DNA from: Achromobacter xylosoxidans
GTDB taxonomy: Bacteria; Pseudomonadota; Gammaproteobacteria; Burkholderiales; Burkholderiaceae_B
Assembly (NCBI RefSeq): GCF_001457475.1
Contig: NZ_LN831029.1
Location: 3,844,001-3,908,000 of the forward strand
Length of the DNA: 64,000 nucleotides
Direction of reading: 5' to 3'
Under the pieces are notes generated by a model. That model did no database searches and had not been told where the DNA came from. It saw only the letters and a list, made by a program, of their open reading frames with translations. Shown piece by piece: positions 17,218 through 25,305 of the stretch; position 1 is the stretch's first letter; the number at the start of each line of letters is the position of its first letter. Made by a program: the position numbers and the translations under genes.

Positions 17218-18620
17218 GCGCGCCAGTTTTCCCGGTGTCGTTTGAAGTTGATCGGTGCGTTGTTGACCGCGTAGCGGAGGGACATCACGCCGTAGCGCGA
17301 TGCGGAGATGACGTCGTCATCGATCTTCACGATCGCGCCGTCCTTGCGGTGGTAGGTGCGGTACTCGGCAAGCCAGAGTTCCAGGTGAGAAAAAACCTTG
17401 AATCGGCCGGTGACCATGCGGTTGAGCATGATCTGGATGCCGGCCTCGACGCCATTCGAGCCATCCTCGAACTGCGTGCGCTCCGGCAGCATGGACACGC
17501 CCTCGGCCAGGTAGGCGTCCCGCATGGGCGTGCCGGTGTCCTTCTGCGCCTGCAGGGCGTCGTGCGGCCAGGCCACCGGGATCCAGCTGCCGCGGCCCTT
17601 GATGGCGCTGGCGTGCACGGAAACCGGTTGCTTCTTGGCCGCGTAGACGTCGTACACGTAGACGATGTCGGCGTCCTGGTTGTGCGCCAGCCAGGCCGCC
17701 GCCGTCGGGTGGTCCCATCCCAGATCCAGGCCGCAGATGCGCGGCCAGCTGTCAGGGATGTTGAACGGCGGCACCACGATGCTGGATTCCGGCACCGGGA
17801 ACACCGCGCCGGAGCCCAGCACCGGCTTGCCGTAGGCGCGCGCCTCGCGCTCGTGGTCCGGGTAGCTGGCCAGGATCGCGTCGGCCTGCTCGCGGGTGTA
17901 GTGCTCGGCATCGTAGATGCCCATGAACACCACCACGGTGCCGGCGTGCTTGTCGATCAGGAACCGCTTGACGGTCGCCGACATGCCCATCAGGGGCGTG
18001 AAGGTCAGGTACACCGGGCCCAACGTCGTGTTGGTGCGGGTGATCGCCTCCATGTAGATGTCGTGCGGCGGCTCCTCATCCAGCCAGACGAAATCCAGGG
18101 TTTCGGCCTGGAACTTCTCCCGGCCCTGCTCGTAGTTGCGAAAGCCCAGCACGCTCTCGCCGGCCTGGACGTCGCCGCCACCACCATGGCGCACCACAAT
18201 CATGGACACCGCGCCCGGCACGCCGGCCAGCGGCGCCACCTCCTTGATGGCGTCGCCGGGGATGGCGCCGGTCCCGCGTTCACTGTCGACGCCAGGCCGG
18301 CCCAGCAGCAGGCGCTGCATGCCGTCGCGCGTCAGCGCCGACGACACCGAGGCCGCCCATCCCGCCGTGGGCTTCTGGAAAACCTTGCCTTCCCACCATT
18401 CCGGGTAGCGCCCGGTCAGGTGCATGGCCGTCTCGTAGGCGCCCGAGAACGTCTTGCCCAGCTGGTTACCGGCAGAAAAAAGGCGCTCGCGGTATGCGGC
18501 GCCTTGTGCGTGGAACTCCCTCTGCTTCTCGTACGGCCGGTAGTACTTCAACCGGTTGCGCTTGGCGCGCCAGGCACGCTCCTGCAGCGCCCTGGCCAGC
18601 ATCACGCGCGGATTGGACAT
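17214..18620 (-). CDS. Terminase large subunit (ATPase and nuclease)
   Basis: 468 residues from ATG 18620, which overlaps the TerS stop (TGATG); the open frame upstream is the shadow of TerS. ATPase motifs: Walker A GNQLGKT at 51-57 and Walker B LDFVWLDEE at 175-183. The nuclease half has GLDLGWDHPTA (Asp299 and Asp303) and a late IDDDVISASRYG acidic cluster. It powers DNA packaging and cuts concatemers together with TerS and the portal. Confidence 0.95.
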   Translation of the reverse strand: MSNPRVMLARALQERAWRAKRNRLKYYRPYEKQREFHAQGAAYRERLFSAGNQLGKTFSGAYETAMHLTGRYPEWWEGKVFQKPTAGWAASVSSALTRDGMQRLLLGRPGVDSERGTGAIPGDAIKEVAPLAGVPGAVSMIVVRHGGGGDVQAGESVLGFRNYEQGREKFQAETLDFVWLDEEPPHDIYMEAITRTNTTLGPVYLTFTPLMGMSATVKRFLIDKHAGTVVVFMGIYDAEHYTREQADAILASYPDHEREARAYGKPVLGSGAVFPVPESSIVVPPFNIPDSWPRICGLDLGWDHPTAAAWLAHNQDADIVYVYDVYAAKKQPVSVHASAIKGRGSWIPVAWPHDALQAQKDTGTPMRDAYLAEGVSMLPERTQFEDGSNGVEAGIQIMLNRMVTGRFKVFSHLELWLAEYRTYHRKDGAIVKIDDDVISASRYGVMSLRYAVNNAPINFKRHRENWRA

Positions 18621-19339
18621 CAGTGCATCGTGGTCCCGGCGCCAGCGCCGCCCGCGCGCAGCTGGGCAAGTACCTTTTCCACCGGGATACCTTCGGCCTG
18701 GGCGATTTCCTGGGCGGCCTGCGCGATGGCGGCATCCAGCTCGGCGTCGGACTTCTTGTCCAGGTCGCCCAGTCGCAGCTCCTTGCGCTCCACGAACATG
18801 CCCAGGTGGCGCGCGATCAGCTCCAGATTCGGGGTCTTGGCCGCCAGCTTGAGCGTGAAATTGCTGTTGCGGTCCCAGCTCCAGCCCACGATGCAGCGGC
18901 GGACGCGCTCGGGCAGCAACCGCAGATCCTTCGGGCTCGTGATATCGCGCACCACGCCATTCTCGTCCGTCACCACCAGGTCCGCCGCGTCGTAGAAGCC
19001 CATGGCCACCCATTCCTCGAGGACGCGCTGGGCGGTGACTTCCAGCTTCGCCGACAGCTTGTCGCGCAGAGCCTGCACCGCCGCCGCGACGTTAGCCTGG
19101 TTCAACAAGCGCGACGCGCCGCTGATGGCCGCAGCACCGCGCGCCCGGTAGGCCGCCTCGTAGGCCTTGGTCTGGTTCTGGAAGCCACCCGCGGCGAACT
19201 CGTCCACAAACCGGCGCTGCTGGGGCGTCAGCGGGCTATCCGCGGACACCACGCGGCGGGCGGCGGTCGACAGCGTGCGTTTCGAGCGCGCAGGCGACTT
19301 CCGCGCCGGCTTGGGCGCTTTGGACTTCGATGAGGTCAT
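18620..19339 (-). CDS. Terminase small subunit (Terminase_2 family)
   Basis: 239 residues. A basic N-terminal 30 residues is followed by the family's opening pattern LTPQQRRFVDEFAAGGFQNQ, then YRARGAAAISGASRLLNQ and a helical oligomerisation region. It recognises the packaging site and loads TerL. First gene of the late operon; an AT-rich intergenic strip lies upstream. Coupled to TerL by TGATG. Confidence 0.92.
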   Translation of the reverse strand: MTSSKSKAPKPARKSPARSKRTLSTAARRVVSADSPLTPQQRRFVDEFAAGGFQNQTKAYEAAYRARGAAAISGASRLLNQANVAAAVQALRDKLSAKLEVTAQRVLEEWVAMGFYDAADLVVTDENGVVRDITSPKDLRLLPERVRRCIVGWSWDRNSNFTLKLAAKTPNLELIARHLGMFVERKELRLGDLDKKSDAELDAAIAQAAQEIAQAEGIPVEKVLAQLRAGGAGAGTTMH

Positions 19340-19354
19340 GGTGATTTCAAACGG

Positions 19355-19385
19355 GCGATGTTACGGATCGTAATAATATTGGCAG
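19355..19385. promoter_or_regulatory. AT-rich divergent promoter region with small palindrome
   Basis: A 67-base gap separates the late operon from the opposite-strand membrane gene. It contains a 5-bp inverted repeat (TTACG-GAT-CGTAA, 19361-19373) and TAATAATATT, the most AT-rich strip nearby. It is a natural place for a late promoter and for the promoter of the + strand gene. No clear -35/-10 pair can be fixed. Confidence 0.35.
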
Positions 19386-19406
19386 TTTCCAAGCCAGGAG
19401 CACAAC

Positions 19407-20057
19407 GTGTCGGACGAATTAGGGAAGACAAGGCGCAATTTGATGGTGTTCAGCACGGGTGTGCTTGCTGTCGCCTTCCTCGAGATTCCACTGAACGGCA
19501 GCAAATTTCTAGGGCTCGACCTCAACGGGCTAGATCCGAGCCGTGTCTGGTCGGGCACATTGATCGCTTTGCTCTACCTTGTACTTCGCTATTGGCACGA
19601 TCCAGCGATACGAAAGCTTGCCTCCGAATGGAAGAAGCAGGGAACGGAGATCTATCAAAAGCTAGCAATGACCACAATAGAAAACGCATTCAAGCATCGA
19701 GAGCGCAGAAAGATATTGCCGCGCGTTATCTTCAACATTTCGCAACCCCCAGCGCCATCGGCTCGCCCGGGCCTCATCGGCAGATACTCCTTTACAACGT
19801 GGCGAACTGGAAATGTGGCGATCGGCTGGTCAGGTGACGATGGCCAAATAGACGGTCATCCGGTCAAAGTGACCTATGCACGCGACGGATCGGCGTGGTT
19901 TAGGATCAGTCGGTTAAGCACAGCTTGGCTCGCGGTACGGACGTTCCGCAACATGCTACGCGTCTCGTGGACTGTGCTCGAAATCGTTGTGCCAGTCCTC
20001 CTCGCCATCGGTGCTACAGGGGTCGCCTGCTTCAAGCTTGCTCAAGCACTCTCATGA
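19407..20057 (+). CDS. Membrane protein of unknown function, probable prophage cargo
   Basis: 216 residues starting at GTG 19407 after AGGAG. Hydrophobic segments lie at about 13-27 (MVFSTGVLAVAFLEI), 48-61 (SGTLIALLYLVLRY) and 193-212 (VVPVLLAIGATGVACFKL), flanking a ~120-residue soluble middle. The N-terminal pair resembles small membrane proteins common in mobile regions. Base composition is clearly less GC-rich than its neighbours, and it points against the late operon, between HNH and TerS. This is the pattern of a lysogen-expressed cargo gene, perhaps for superinfection exclusion (inference). Confidence 0.75.
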   Translation: MSDELGKTRRNLMVFSTGVLAVAFLEIPLNGSKFLGLDLNGLDPSRVWSGTLIALLYLVLRYWHDPAIRKLASEWKKQGTEIYQKLAMTTIENAFKHRERRKILPRVIFNISQPPAPSARPGLIGRYSFTTWRTGNVAIGWSGDDGQIDGHPVKVTYARDGSAWFRISRLSTAWLAVRTFRNMLRVSWTVLEIVVPVLLAIGATGVACFKLAQALS

Positions 20058-20090
20058 AAAAAACCCCGCTCGGACTCCCGGCGGGGTTTC
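20056..20090. terminator. Strong bidirectional terminator
   Basis: Perfect 9-bp stem AAACCCCGC (20061-20069) with GCGGGGTTT (20081-20089). On the minus strand it is followed by seven T, so leftward transcripts from the early operon should stop here. On the plus strand it ends the membrane-protein gene with only TTT. Confidence 0.8.
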
Positions 20091-20150
20091 TACGCGCACT
20101 GATGACCAGTGACAGAATGAGGCCGATTTTGCGGATTGCTCACTTTTTTG

Positions 20151-20864
20151 TCAAGCATCGTGAGAAAGGTCCGGGTCGAACTTGTTGGACTTGCTCCGGT
20201 TCAAGACCGCGGGCACGATCCGCAGATTGGCTTCGCAATGAAGCCCACACACCAGCGGGTTGACCAACGGCACGACGTGATCGACGTCGTGCGGAATGCC
20301 GGTTTCGAGTTCGATTCGATCCCGTTCGTCATAGATCATCCTGATCTTTTTGCGATCTGCCCACGCCGGCGTCGCGAGCCGCATCAGCAGTCGTCTCCGT
20401 TCCTTCGGCTCTGAGCATTCCTGAATTGCCCTCGCCCAATGCCCGACCTTTTCTGGATTCTTCCATGGGTTGTCGTTGGCCACTCGCTCAATCCGAGACT
20501 CCAGCCAGTTTTGATAGTCCCGGTGCCACGATAAGCGGGTGTAGCGCGTTTCAAACTCCTCAGGCGAAAGCAGTACCTCCTCCAAGAAGTCCGACACGGG
20601 CTCGCCAGTCGTTGCCTCATACCATGCCCTAAAGGCTCGACCCCGCAGGGCTGCGAGGATAGTCTCCAGATTTTCAATGTTCTCGCGCGATAGCCTCTCT
20701 GCACGCGCATCATGGCTCGTATCCCGCCGATCCTGATTTTTGTAGGCCCTGAGTTCATAGGCCATTCGCTGTTCTTCGCGCTCTATTTTTCGTCGACGCG
20801 CGCGTTCTTTTTTCTCCTCCGCTTTTGACGGAAGCGGGCGGACAATCCACGGGTTGAATGTCAT
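20151..20864 (-). CDS. HNH endonuclease family protein
   Basis: About 237 residues from ATG 20864 (TTG 20870 also possible). A basic coiled N-terminus (KAEEKKERARRRKIEREE) and a helical middle lead to a C-terminal HNH-type core: HDVDHVVPL, CGLHCEANL and NRSKSNKF. Phage HNH proteins next to terminase genes often help DNA packaging. Here it is the last gene before the terminator, separated from terS by the cargo gene. GC content is low for this window. Confidence 0.82.
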   Translation of the reverse strand: MTFNPWIVRPLPSKAEEKKERARRRKIEREEQRMAYELRAYKNQDRRDTSHDARAERLSRENIENLETILAALRGRAFRAWYEATTGEPVSDFLEEVLLSPEEFETRYTRLSWHRDYQNWLESRIERVANDNPWKNPEKVGHWARAIQECSEPKERRRLLMRLATPAWADRKKIRMIYDERDRIELETGIPHDVDHVVPLVNPLVCGLHCEANLRIVPAVLNRSKSNKFDPDLSHDA

Positions 20865-20909
20865 AAGCAACCAAGATCTTGGGGAGCTGGCAAAACGCTA
20901 TCTCAGATC

Positions 20910-21524
20910 CTATTCGCCGACAAGGCCCGCACCGCGCAGCAGGGATTCAGCCAGGTCCATGGCGCGGGCCTCCTCGCCCTTCTTCCCTTCCTCGACCACG
21001 CCGGCGCCCTTGCGCACTACGCGCGATCCGCGCAGCCAGATGGTGATTTTTCCGTTCTGATCCGTGACGGTGCGATCGCTGATGCCGGCGTGCACGGCCA
21101 GGTCGGACAGCATGACCCGGCTGCGGTTGGCCTTGGCGGCGAAGTAGCGGGCGACGATGCCGTCGCGGACGGCGCGGTGCACGATGTGCCCGGACAGGAT
21201 GCCGCTGGCCATGACGCCGTCGGACACCGCGCGCACCGCGGCGAACCAGTCCTGGTCCCACACGCTGCTACGGCAGCACGGGCATGGCGTCGTCTGCGGC
21301 AGAAACCGGGCCTCGAGGATGCGCTGGTGCAGCGGCGCCAGCGCCTGCAGCTCGCGCAGGATGAATCCGGCCTGCGCCGCGCCATCGACGCCGGCCAGGC
21401 CGCGGCCGGTGCGCGGCGTGCGATCAGCCATCTTCACCATGGCCGGCCGGTCCAGGGTGCCAGCGGAGTAGTTGAAGGCGTAGGTGAGCGCCTGGTGGGC
21501 ACCCTTGAAAAGCGGTTCGGACAC
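20910..21524 (-). CDS. Candidate late-gene regulator with CPCC zinc motif
   Basis: 204 residues from GTG 21524, preceded by AGGAG at good spacing; the open frame continues to 21665 without a better start. It has CPCC near residue 96 (only these clustered cysteines), followed by a helix-turn-helix-like stretch (LSDLAVHAGISDRTV). Its place at the end of the early leftward operon, before a terminator and the late genes, is where lambda-like phages keep a Q antiterminator. Family identity is not certain. Confidence 0.6.
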   Translation of the reverse strand: MSEPLFKGAHQALTYAFNYSAGTLDRPAMVKMADRTPRTGRGLAGVDGAAQAGFILRELQALAPLHQRILEARFLPQTTPCPCCRSSVWDQDWFAAVRAVSDGVMASGILSGHIVHRAVRDGIVARYFAAKANRSRVMLSDLAVHAGISDRTVTDQNGKITIWLRGSRVVRKGAGVVEEGKKGEEARAMDLAESLLRGAGLVGE

Positions 21525-21559
21525 TGTGCGCTCCTGTATCGGCGTTCCGTGAAAATCTT

Positions 21560-21787
21560 TCAATCCAAGCCCCCAAGTACTTCCACTGACCATGCCGTCA
21601 GGCGCTGGCGCATCAGGGAGGCAATTTCCTCTGGCGATCGAGCGCTGGCCATCTGGGAACCGCATTCCACCGTCTGGCTATACCGACCTGTGCCGCCGGG
21701 AGCCGTCAGCGATCCCGTCATAGCGAAGCACCCGTTGTCCAGACGCCGAAGCGGCCCAAACTCGAGGCTGTGTTCATTCCTGGCCAT
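21560..21787 (-). CDS. Small phage early protein
   Basis: 75 residues from ATG 21787, with GGGAG upstream. The first part is beta-like (SLEFGPLRRLDNGCFAM), the end helical (EEIASLMRQRLTAWSVEVL). It overlaps the end of the helix-turn-helix gene upstream. No family recognised. Confidence 0.55.
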   Translation of the reverse strand: MARNEHSLEFGPLRRLDNGCFAMTGSLTAPGGTGRYSQTVECGSQMASARSPEEIASLMRQRLTAWSVEVLGGLD

Positions 21788-22382
21788 GAAAGCTCCCATT
21801 CGGCCCACGGCCAGCGCCATGCAGCGACTGCAGCCGCGGCTGGGCCGCGGCGATGCGATCAGCGTTCAGGCCCAGCCTGGCGGCCATGCGCAGCGGCTCG
21901 CGCTTGGCAACGCCTGGCACCACCCGCACCTGGCTGGCATGAACTGGTGTGAGCGCTGGTTGCGCCGGTGTCGGGTCCGGCTGCCGCACCACCGGAACGC
22001 TGGCGGCCGTGTGGGTTGGGGTGCTGGCGTCGGTGGTGCTGGTGGCGACGGGCCCAGCAGATTGCCAGCGCGCATAGGCTTCCAGCTTCGTGGCTCCCAC
22101 CCCCATGCGGCCGGCGCTGACGCACTCGTACCACTCCGAGCCGGCCGGGCGATCGGGCCAAAGGCGAAGCCGCGGGCGCACCACGGACCGCGTCGGCGCC
22201 GCGGTGCTGACCGGGTATCGCCGGCGCTGCTTGGGCGGCTCGCCACGCTGGTGGCGCTGAACCGTGGTGACGATCTGCCACACGCGTTCGGGCGATATGC
22301 CGTAGGCGCGCGCCAGCTCGGCGCTCGGTTCACCAGCCTCGCGCCGGCGAGTGATTTCCAGGTTGCGATCGCTGATCTTCAT
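21774..22382 (-). CDS. Helix-turn-helix phage protein
   Basis: 202 residues from ATG 22382, overlapping the stop of the RusA gene. The N-terminal 50 residues form a resolvase/sigma-like helix-turn-helix (ITRRREAGEPSAELARAYGIS then PERVWQIV). A middle part contains WYECVSAGRMGVG, followed by a Pro/Thr-rich linker and a helical C-terminus (MAARLGLNADRIAAAQPRL). It may control early or late transcription, or be a replication accessory. Target unknown. Confidence 0.7.
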   Translation of the reverse strand: MKISDRNLEITRRREAGEPSAELARAYGISPERVWQIVTTVQRHQRGEPPKQRRRYPVSTAAPTRSVVRPRLRLWPDRPAGSEWYECVSAGRMGVGATKLEAYARWQSAGPVATSTTDASTPTHTAASVPVVRQPDPTPAQPALTPVHASQVRVVPGVAKREPLRMAARLGLNADRIAAAQPRLQSLHGAGRGPNGSFHGQE

Positions 22383-22867
22383 GCGGCAGTCTCCAGGCCG
22401 AACAGCACAGACTGCGGGTCGTAGGTGTGCAGCGGCGTGACGACCGCCACCAGGCGCGCGCCATGCTCGTCCGGTTCTGCGCGCCGCGCGTGGATCTCGC
22501 GCACCCAGCGGTCGTCCTCGAAAACCACGTCCTTGAGGCTGTCCAGGACGACTTTCTGGGCGTTGTCCAGGTCCAGGCACTGCACAGTGTCGTCCCACGC
22601 GGTGCCATCCTTGCGCATGCGCTTTTGCCAGTCCTGCGGACGGTTCGGGAACAGGGTGAATTCGACCTTGACGCGGCCGGCGATCGGCTGGGCGACGCCG
22701 GCCTTGCGTGCCAACGCCAGCACCTGCGCCTTGTAGGCCTTCGCCTCGGGCGTGACGTAGGTGCTGGTGAACGACCTGCCGCCGCGCGCCGTAACGGTGC
22801 GGCTGGCCCAGTAGCGGTTCGCGCTGATCGGGTACGGCAGCACCAGGGTGTGGGATTGGATGGTCAT
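22379..22867 (-). CDS. rusA: RusA-type Holliday junction resolvase
   Basis: 162 residues from ATG 22867; the upstream extension of the frame is out of context. The active-site block DLDNAQKVVLDSLKD then VFEDD is the RusA signature, with acidic residues that bind magnesium and a nearby basic segment (RKDGTAWDD). The length fits the family (about 120-160). It cuts branched DNA during phage recombination or before packaging. It is coupled to both neighbours by overlapping stop/start codons. Confidence 0.9.
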   Translation of the reverse strand: MTIQSHTLVLPYPISANRYWASRTVTARGGRSFTSTYVTPEAKAYKAQVLALARKAGVAQPIAGRVKVEFTLFPNRPQDWQKRMRKDGTAWDDTVQCLDLDNAQKVVLDSLKDVVFEDDRWVREIHARRAEPDEHGARLVAVVTPLHTYDPQSVLFGLETAA

Positions 22868-23097
22868 CAGGCTCCCTCGCTGCGCAGGTCGCGCAGCCAT
22901 TCGATACGCGCGGCGGTCTTGCCGCTCGGCGCCGGTTGATGGGTTCCGCAGGTGCGGGGATAGGTGGGGCTGACGAAGGTCCCCGGGCGGTCCGTCATGG
23001 CGGTGCAGCGGCCCAGGCCCAGGTCGGCATATCTCGGTGCGTCTCGCAACGAGAACAGCTGGCACGCAACGCATTGCACGGCGGTGGTGGCGGTCAT
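22867..23097 (-). CDS. Small cysteine-containing phage protein
   Basis: 76 residues with C-x2-C (CVAC, residues 9-12) and two further Cys near 30 and 50, a possible zinc site. Its ATG overlaps the stop of the DUF1376 gene (ATGA), and its own stop overlaps the rusA start, so it is a genuine operon member. Function unknown. Confidence 0.65.
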   Translation of the reverse strand: MTATTAVQCVACQLFSLRDAPRYADLGLGRCTAMTDRPGTFVSPTYPRTCGTHQPAPSGKTAARIEWLRDLRSEGA

Positions 23098-24260
23098 ACC
23101 CGAACTCCGTAATCCGCCAGCAACCTGGCACGGTCAGCTTCGGAGAGACCAGCCGCGGCGTGCACCCTCGTTTTGAAGTCGGGAAACTGCTCCCCGGGCA
23201 ACTGCTGGACGCCCAGCTTGGCCCCCTGGGCCTCGATGCCCGAAGCGGTCAACGCCCAGCCGAGGGGGTCTACGCCCTTTGCAGGTGCGCCCCCTCCGCC
23301 AACGCCGCTGGCTGAGGTGCCGGGGTGCAGGACCTTGACCAGGAACACGTCGACAAAGCCTGAATTGACCGGCCCCGCGTCGCTGCTTTTCTCCCGGTCA
23401 GCCACGGCCAGGTGGTAGGCCTCGACCAGTTGCGCCCTCGTCACGCCCTGCTTTTCCCAGGCGACCAGTCGCGGGTCTGAACTGACGAACTTGGCGGTCT
23501 TGCCCCGGACCTTCTCCAGGCTGTTCAGCAGCTTGGCATAGCCAGCGGCGCATTCTTCCTGGGCGGCAAGCCAGATGGCTTCCGACGGCGGCGGCGAATT
23601 GTCCACAGGGTCGCGGTCGCGCGCGATAGACGCCGCTGCCGCTATATCTTTTTTATTTCCTTCTCCCTGTCCCTGTCCCTTAAGAGCGTTTTCCGAAGGA
23701 TTTCCGCCGGATTGCTTTTGATTCTTCCGGCCCTTTCCGCCGGAATTAGTGGAGATTTCCGACGGAAAAAGATCAGCTTCCAGCGGAAAGCCGGCGGCAA
23801 TCCAGTCCTCAAGCGACGGAACGACCCACGGCGGGAGGTGCTGCTGCTCACGCAGCTTGTTGGCTTTCCGGACGCGGTCCACCAACTTGTCGTGCGCATG
23901 CTTGTGCTTGGCCTGCCAGGCGTCGCGCGCCTTTTCAGCCACGACGGGGTGGTACAGACGCCCATCACTGCACCGAACCCAGCCGTACAGCGCGCCGTCG
24001 CGGTGCTTGCGCCATTCGGCGAGGACGCGCCCGTAGCCGGCCAGGGCCGCCAGGGCTTTGTCATCGTCCGGCAGGCTCGCCGCCGGCACCTGATGCCACG
24101 ACGCGCACCACAGCAGGACCGCCGCGCGGAATTCCTCGGCTTCAATTTGGATCGCCAGGTCGCTATCGCGCAGGCGTGCGACGTCCAAGGGCATAAAGGC
24201 GAAATCCCGCAGGTCGCAATCTGGCGGGGTCAGGGGCTCAGGCAACTGCAACTCAGTCAT
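23094..24260 (-). CDS. DUF1376 domain protein, probable replication protein
   Basis: 388 residues. Residues ~20-115 show the DUF1376 pattern: FMPLDVARLRDSDLAIQIEAE, then AAVLLWCASWHQVPAASLP, then ALYGWVRCSDGRLYHPVVAEKA. The middle is a charged, disordered linker with Lys/Asn/Gln runs; the C-terminal part is helical. DUF1376 proteins stand in the place of replication initiators in many prophages. No helicase or loader is seen near it, so host DnaB/DnaC may be recruited (inference). Confidence 0.82.
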   Translation of the reverse strand: MTELQLPEPLTPPDCDLRDFAFMPLDVARLRDSDLAIQIEAEEFRAAVLLWCASWHQVPAASLPDDDKALAALAGYGRVLAEWRKHRDGALYGWVRCSDGRLYHPVVAEKARDAWQAKHKHAHDKLVDRVRKANKLREQQHLPPWVVPSLEDWIAAGFPLEADLFPSEISTNSGGKGRKNQKQSGGNPSENALKGQGQGEGNKKDIAAAASIARDRDPVDNSPPPSEAIWLAAQEECAAGYAKLLNSLEKVRGKTAKFVSSDPRLVAWEKQGVTRAQLVEAYHLAVADREKSSDAGPVNSGFVDVFLVKVLHPGTSASGVGGGGAPAKGVDPLGWALTASGIEAQGAKLGVQQLPGEQFPDFKTRVHAAAGLSEADRARLLADYGVRV

Positions 24261-24871
24261 GGCCCCTCCGGGTCTGTCTTTTCAAGACGCGCGTAGGCCT
24301 CCCACATGCGCAGGCTCGCCAGGCGCGCGATATCGACGGCGGCGGCCGGGCTGATCGGCGGCGCGTCGCGATTCGGTTGGGCGCGTCGGATGCACTCGAC
24401 GCGCATGGCGGCGCCAACCGGCCGTGGATAGCCCTCGCGGTCCAGCAGCAGGACGCCGCTCTGGCGGCTCGGAAGCGCCGCGAGCAGATCCGGGTGCCAG
24501 ATCTCCTTGGGCAGCGCGTAGTAGTGCTTCCAGACCTTGCGCGGCCAATCCTTGGGCGTGCTTTTGTAGCGGGCGCTCCGGTACTCTCGTTCCAGGCGCA
24601 ACTCGTTCATGCGGGGGTTGTGGCGCAGCTCCGACACGGTGGGCCAGTAGCCGAGGTGTTCCCGATGCCACCACTTTTCCTTCTTGGCGTCAGCTTTCAA
24701 GTCGGCCCGGCTGATCTTGATTTCGACGTCGATGATGCGCAGGTTCTCCGTCACCACCAGCAGGTCGCATTCGTGCCCGGTCCAATTGCAATTCGGCACC
24801 ACCACCAGGTATTTGCGGTTGAACGTCTGCCGCACCAGCGCACGGGCGATGGCATGCTCTGACCAGGTCAT
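24257..24871 (-). CDS. MmcB-like nuclease-fold protein
   Basis: 204 residues from ATG 24871, coupled to the preceding gene by ATGA. It carries a PD-(D/E)XK-like core: CDLLVVTENLRIIDVEIKISRADL, where Asp and E-x-K could be catalytic, then a second strand HYYALPKEIW. This matches the MmcB/VRR-like DNA repair fold. It could process phage or host DNA. The C-terminal ~60 residues are helical. Confidence 0.65.
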   Translation of the reverse strand: MTWSEHAIARALVRQTFNRKYLVVVPNCNWTGHECDLLVVTENLRIIDVEIKISRADLKADAKKEKWWHREHLGYWPTVSELRHNPRMNELRLEREYRSARYKSTPKDWPRKVWKHYYALPKEIWHPDLLAALPSRQSGVLLLDREGYPRPVGAAMRVECIRRAQPNRDAPPISPAAAVDIARLASLRMWEAYARLEKTDPEGP

Positions 24872-25305
24872 GTCGTCACCCCGCGCCAGACGAAATCGCC
24901 CTTGTCCTCGCGCATGGCCGGCTCGTTCTCCTGACACGGACACTCGTAGCCCGCCCAGCGATCAGCGACAGGCCGCCAGAAATTGCGCACGCGGCCGGAA
25001 GGAACATGGTTGTCCTCATTCGCGTCGATCAGATCGAACTCGTCCAGCACCCAGGCTGCATCCGCGGCGGAGCAACGCTCCCCGCTGAGACTGACACTCA
25101 GGTGGTATTCGGGCCCCAGTGCGGGCTCGCCGGGTTCGGGGACAGCCACCTCGACGGCGGACAGCACATAAAGGCCGCTGGCCTCATGCAACCAGGCGGC
25201 AATGGGAAAGCCAAATGCCAGGATCTGCGCCGGGATGGCGTTGCGGGGCACCTGCGCCCAGCCAGCCCCTTTGGGGCGCTTCGGTTGGATGATCGACAGA
25301 GTCAT
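24868..25305 (-). CDS. Conserved phage protein of unknown function
   Basis: 145 residues. Features: a C-terminal block DNHVPSGRVRNFWRPVAD followed by GYECPCQENEP, with two Cys, and a central strand LSVSLSGERCSAADAAWVLDEF. Coupled to both flanking genes by ATGA overlaps. Likely an early accessory protein. Confidence 0.7.
   Translation of the reverse strand: MTLSIIQPKRPKGAGWAQVPRNAIPAQILAFGFPIAAWLHEASGLYVLSAVEVAVPEPGEPALGPEYHLSVSLSGERCSAADAAWVLDEFDLIDANEDNHVPSGRVRNFWRPVADRWAGYECPCQENEPAMREDKGDFVWRGVTT

Noticed and set aside
15397..17274. Very long + strand open frame (625 codons) opposite the portal gene
   Set aside because: It is the antisense of a well-supported portal gene, has low-complexity Val/Arg/His composition and no ribosome site; such frames are common in high-GC DNA.
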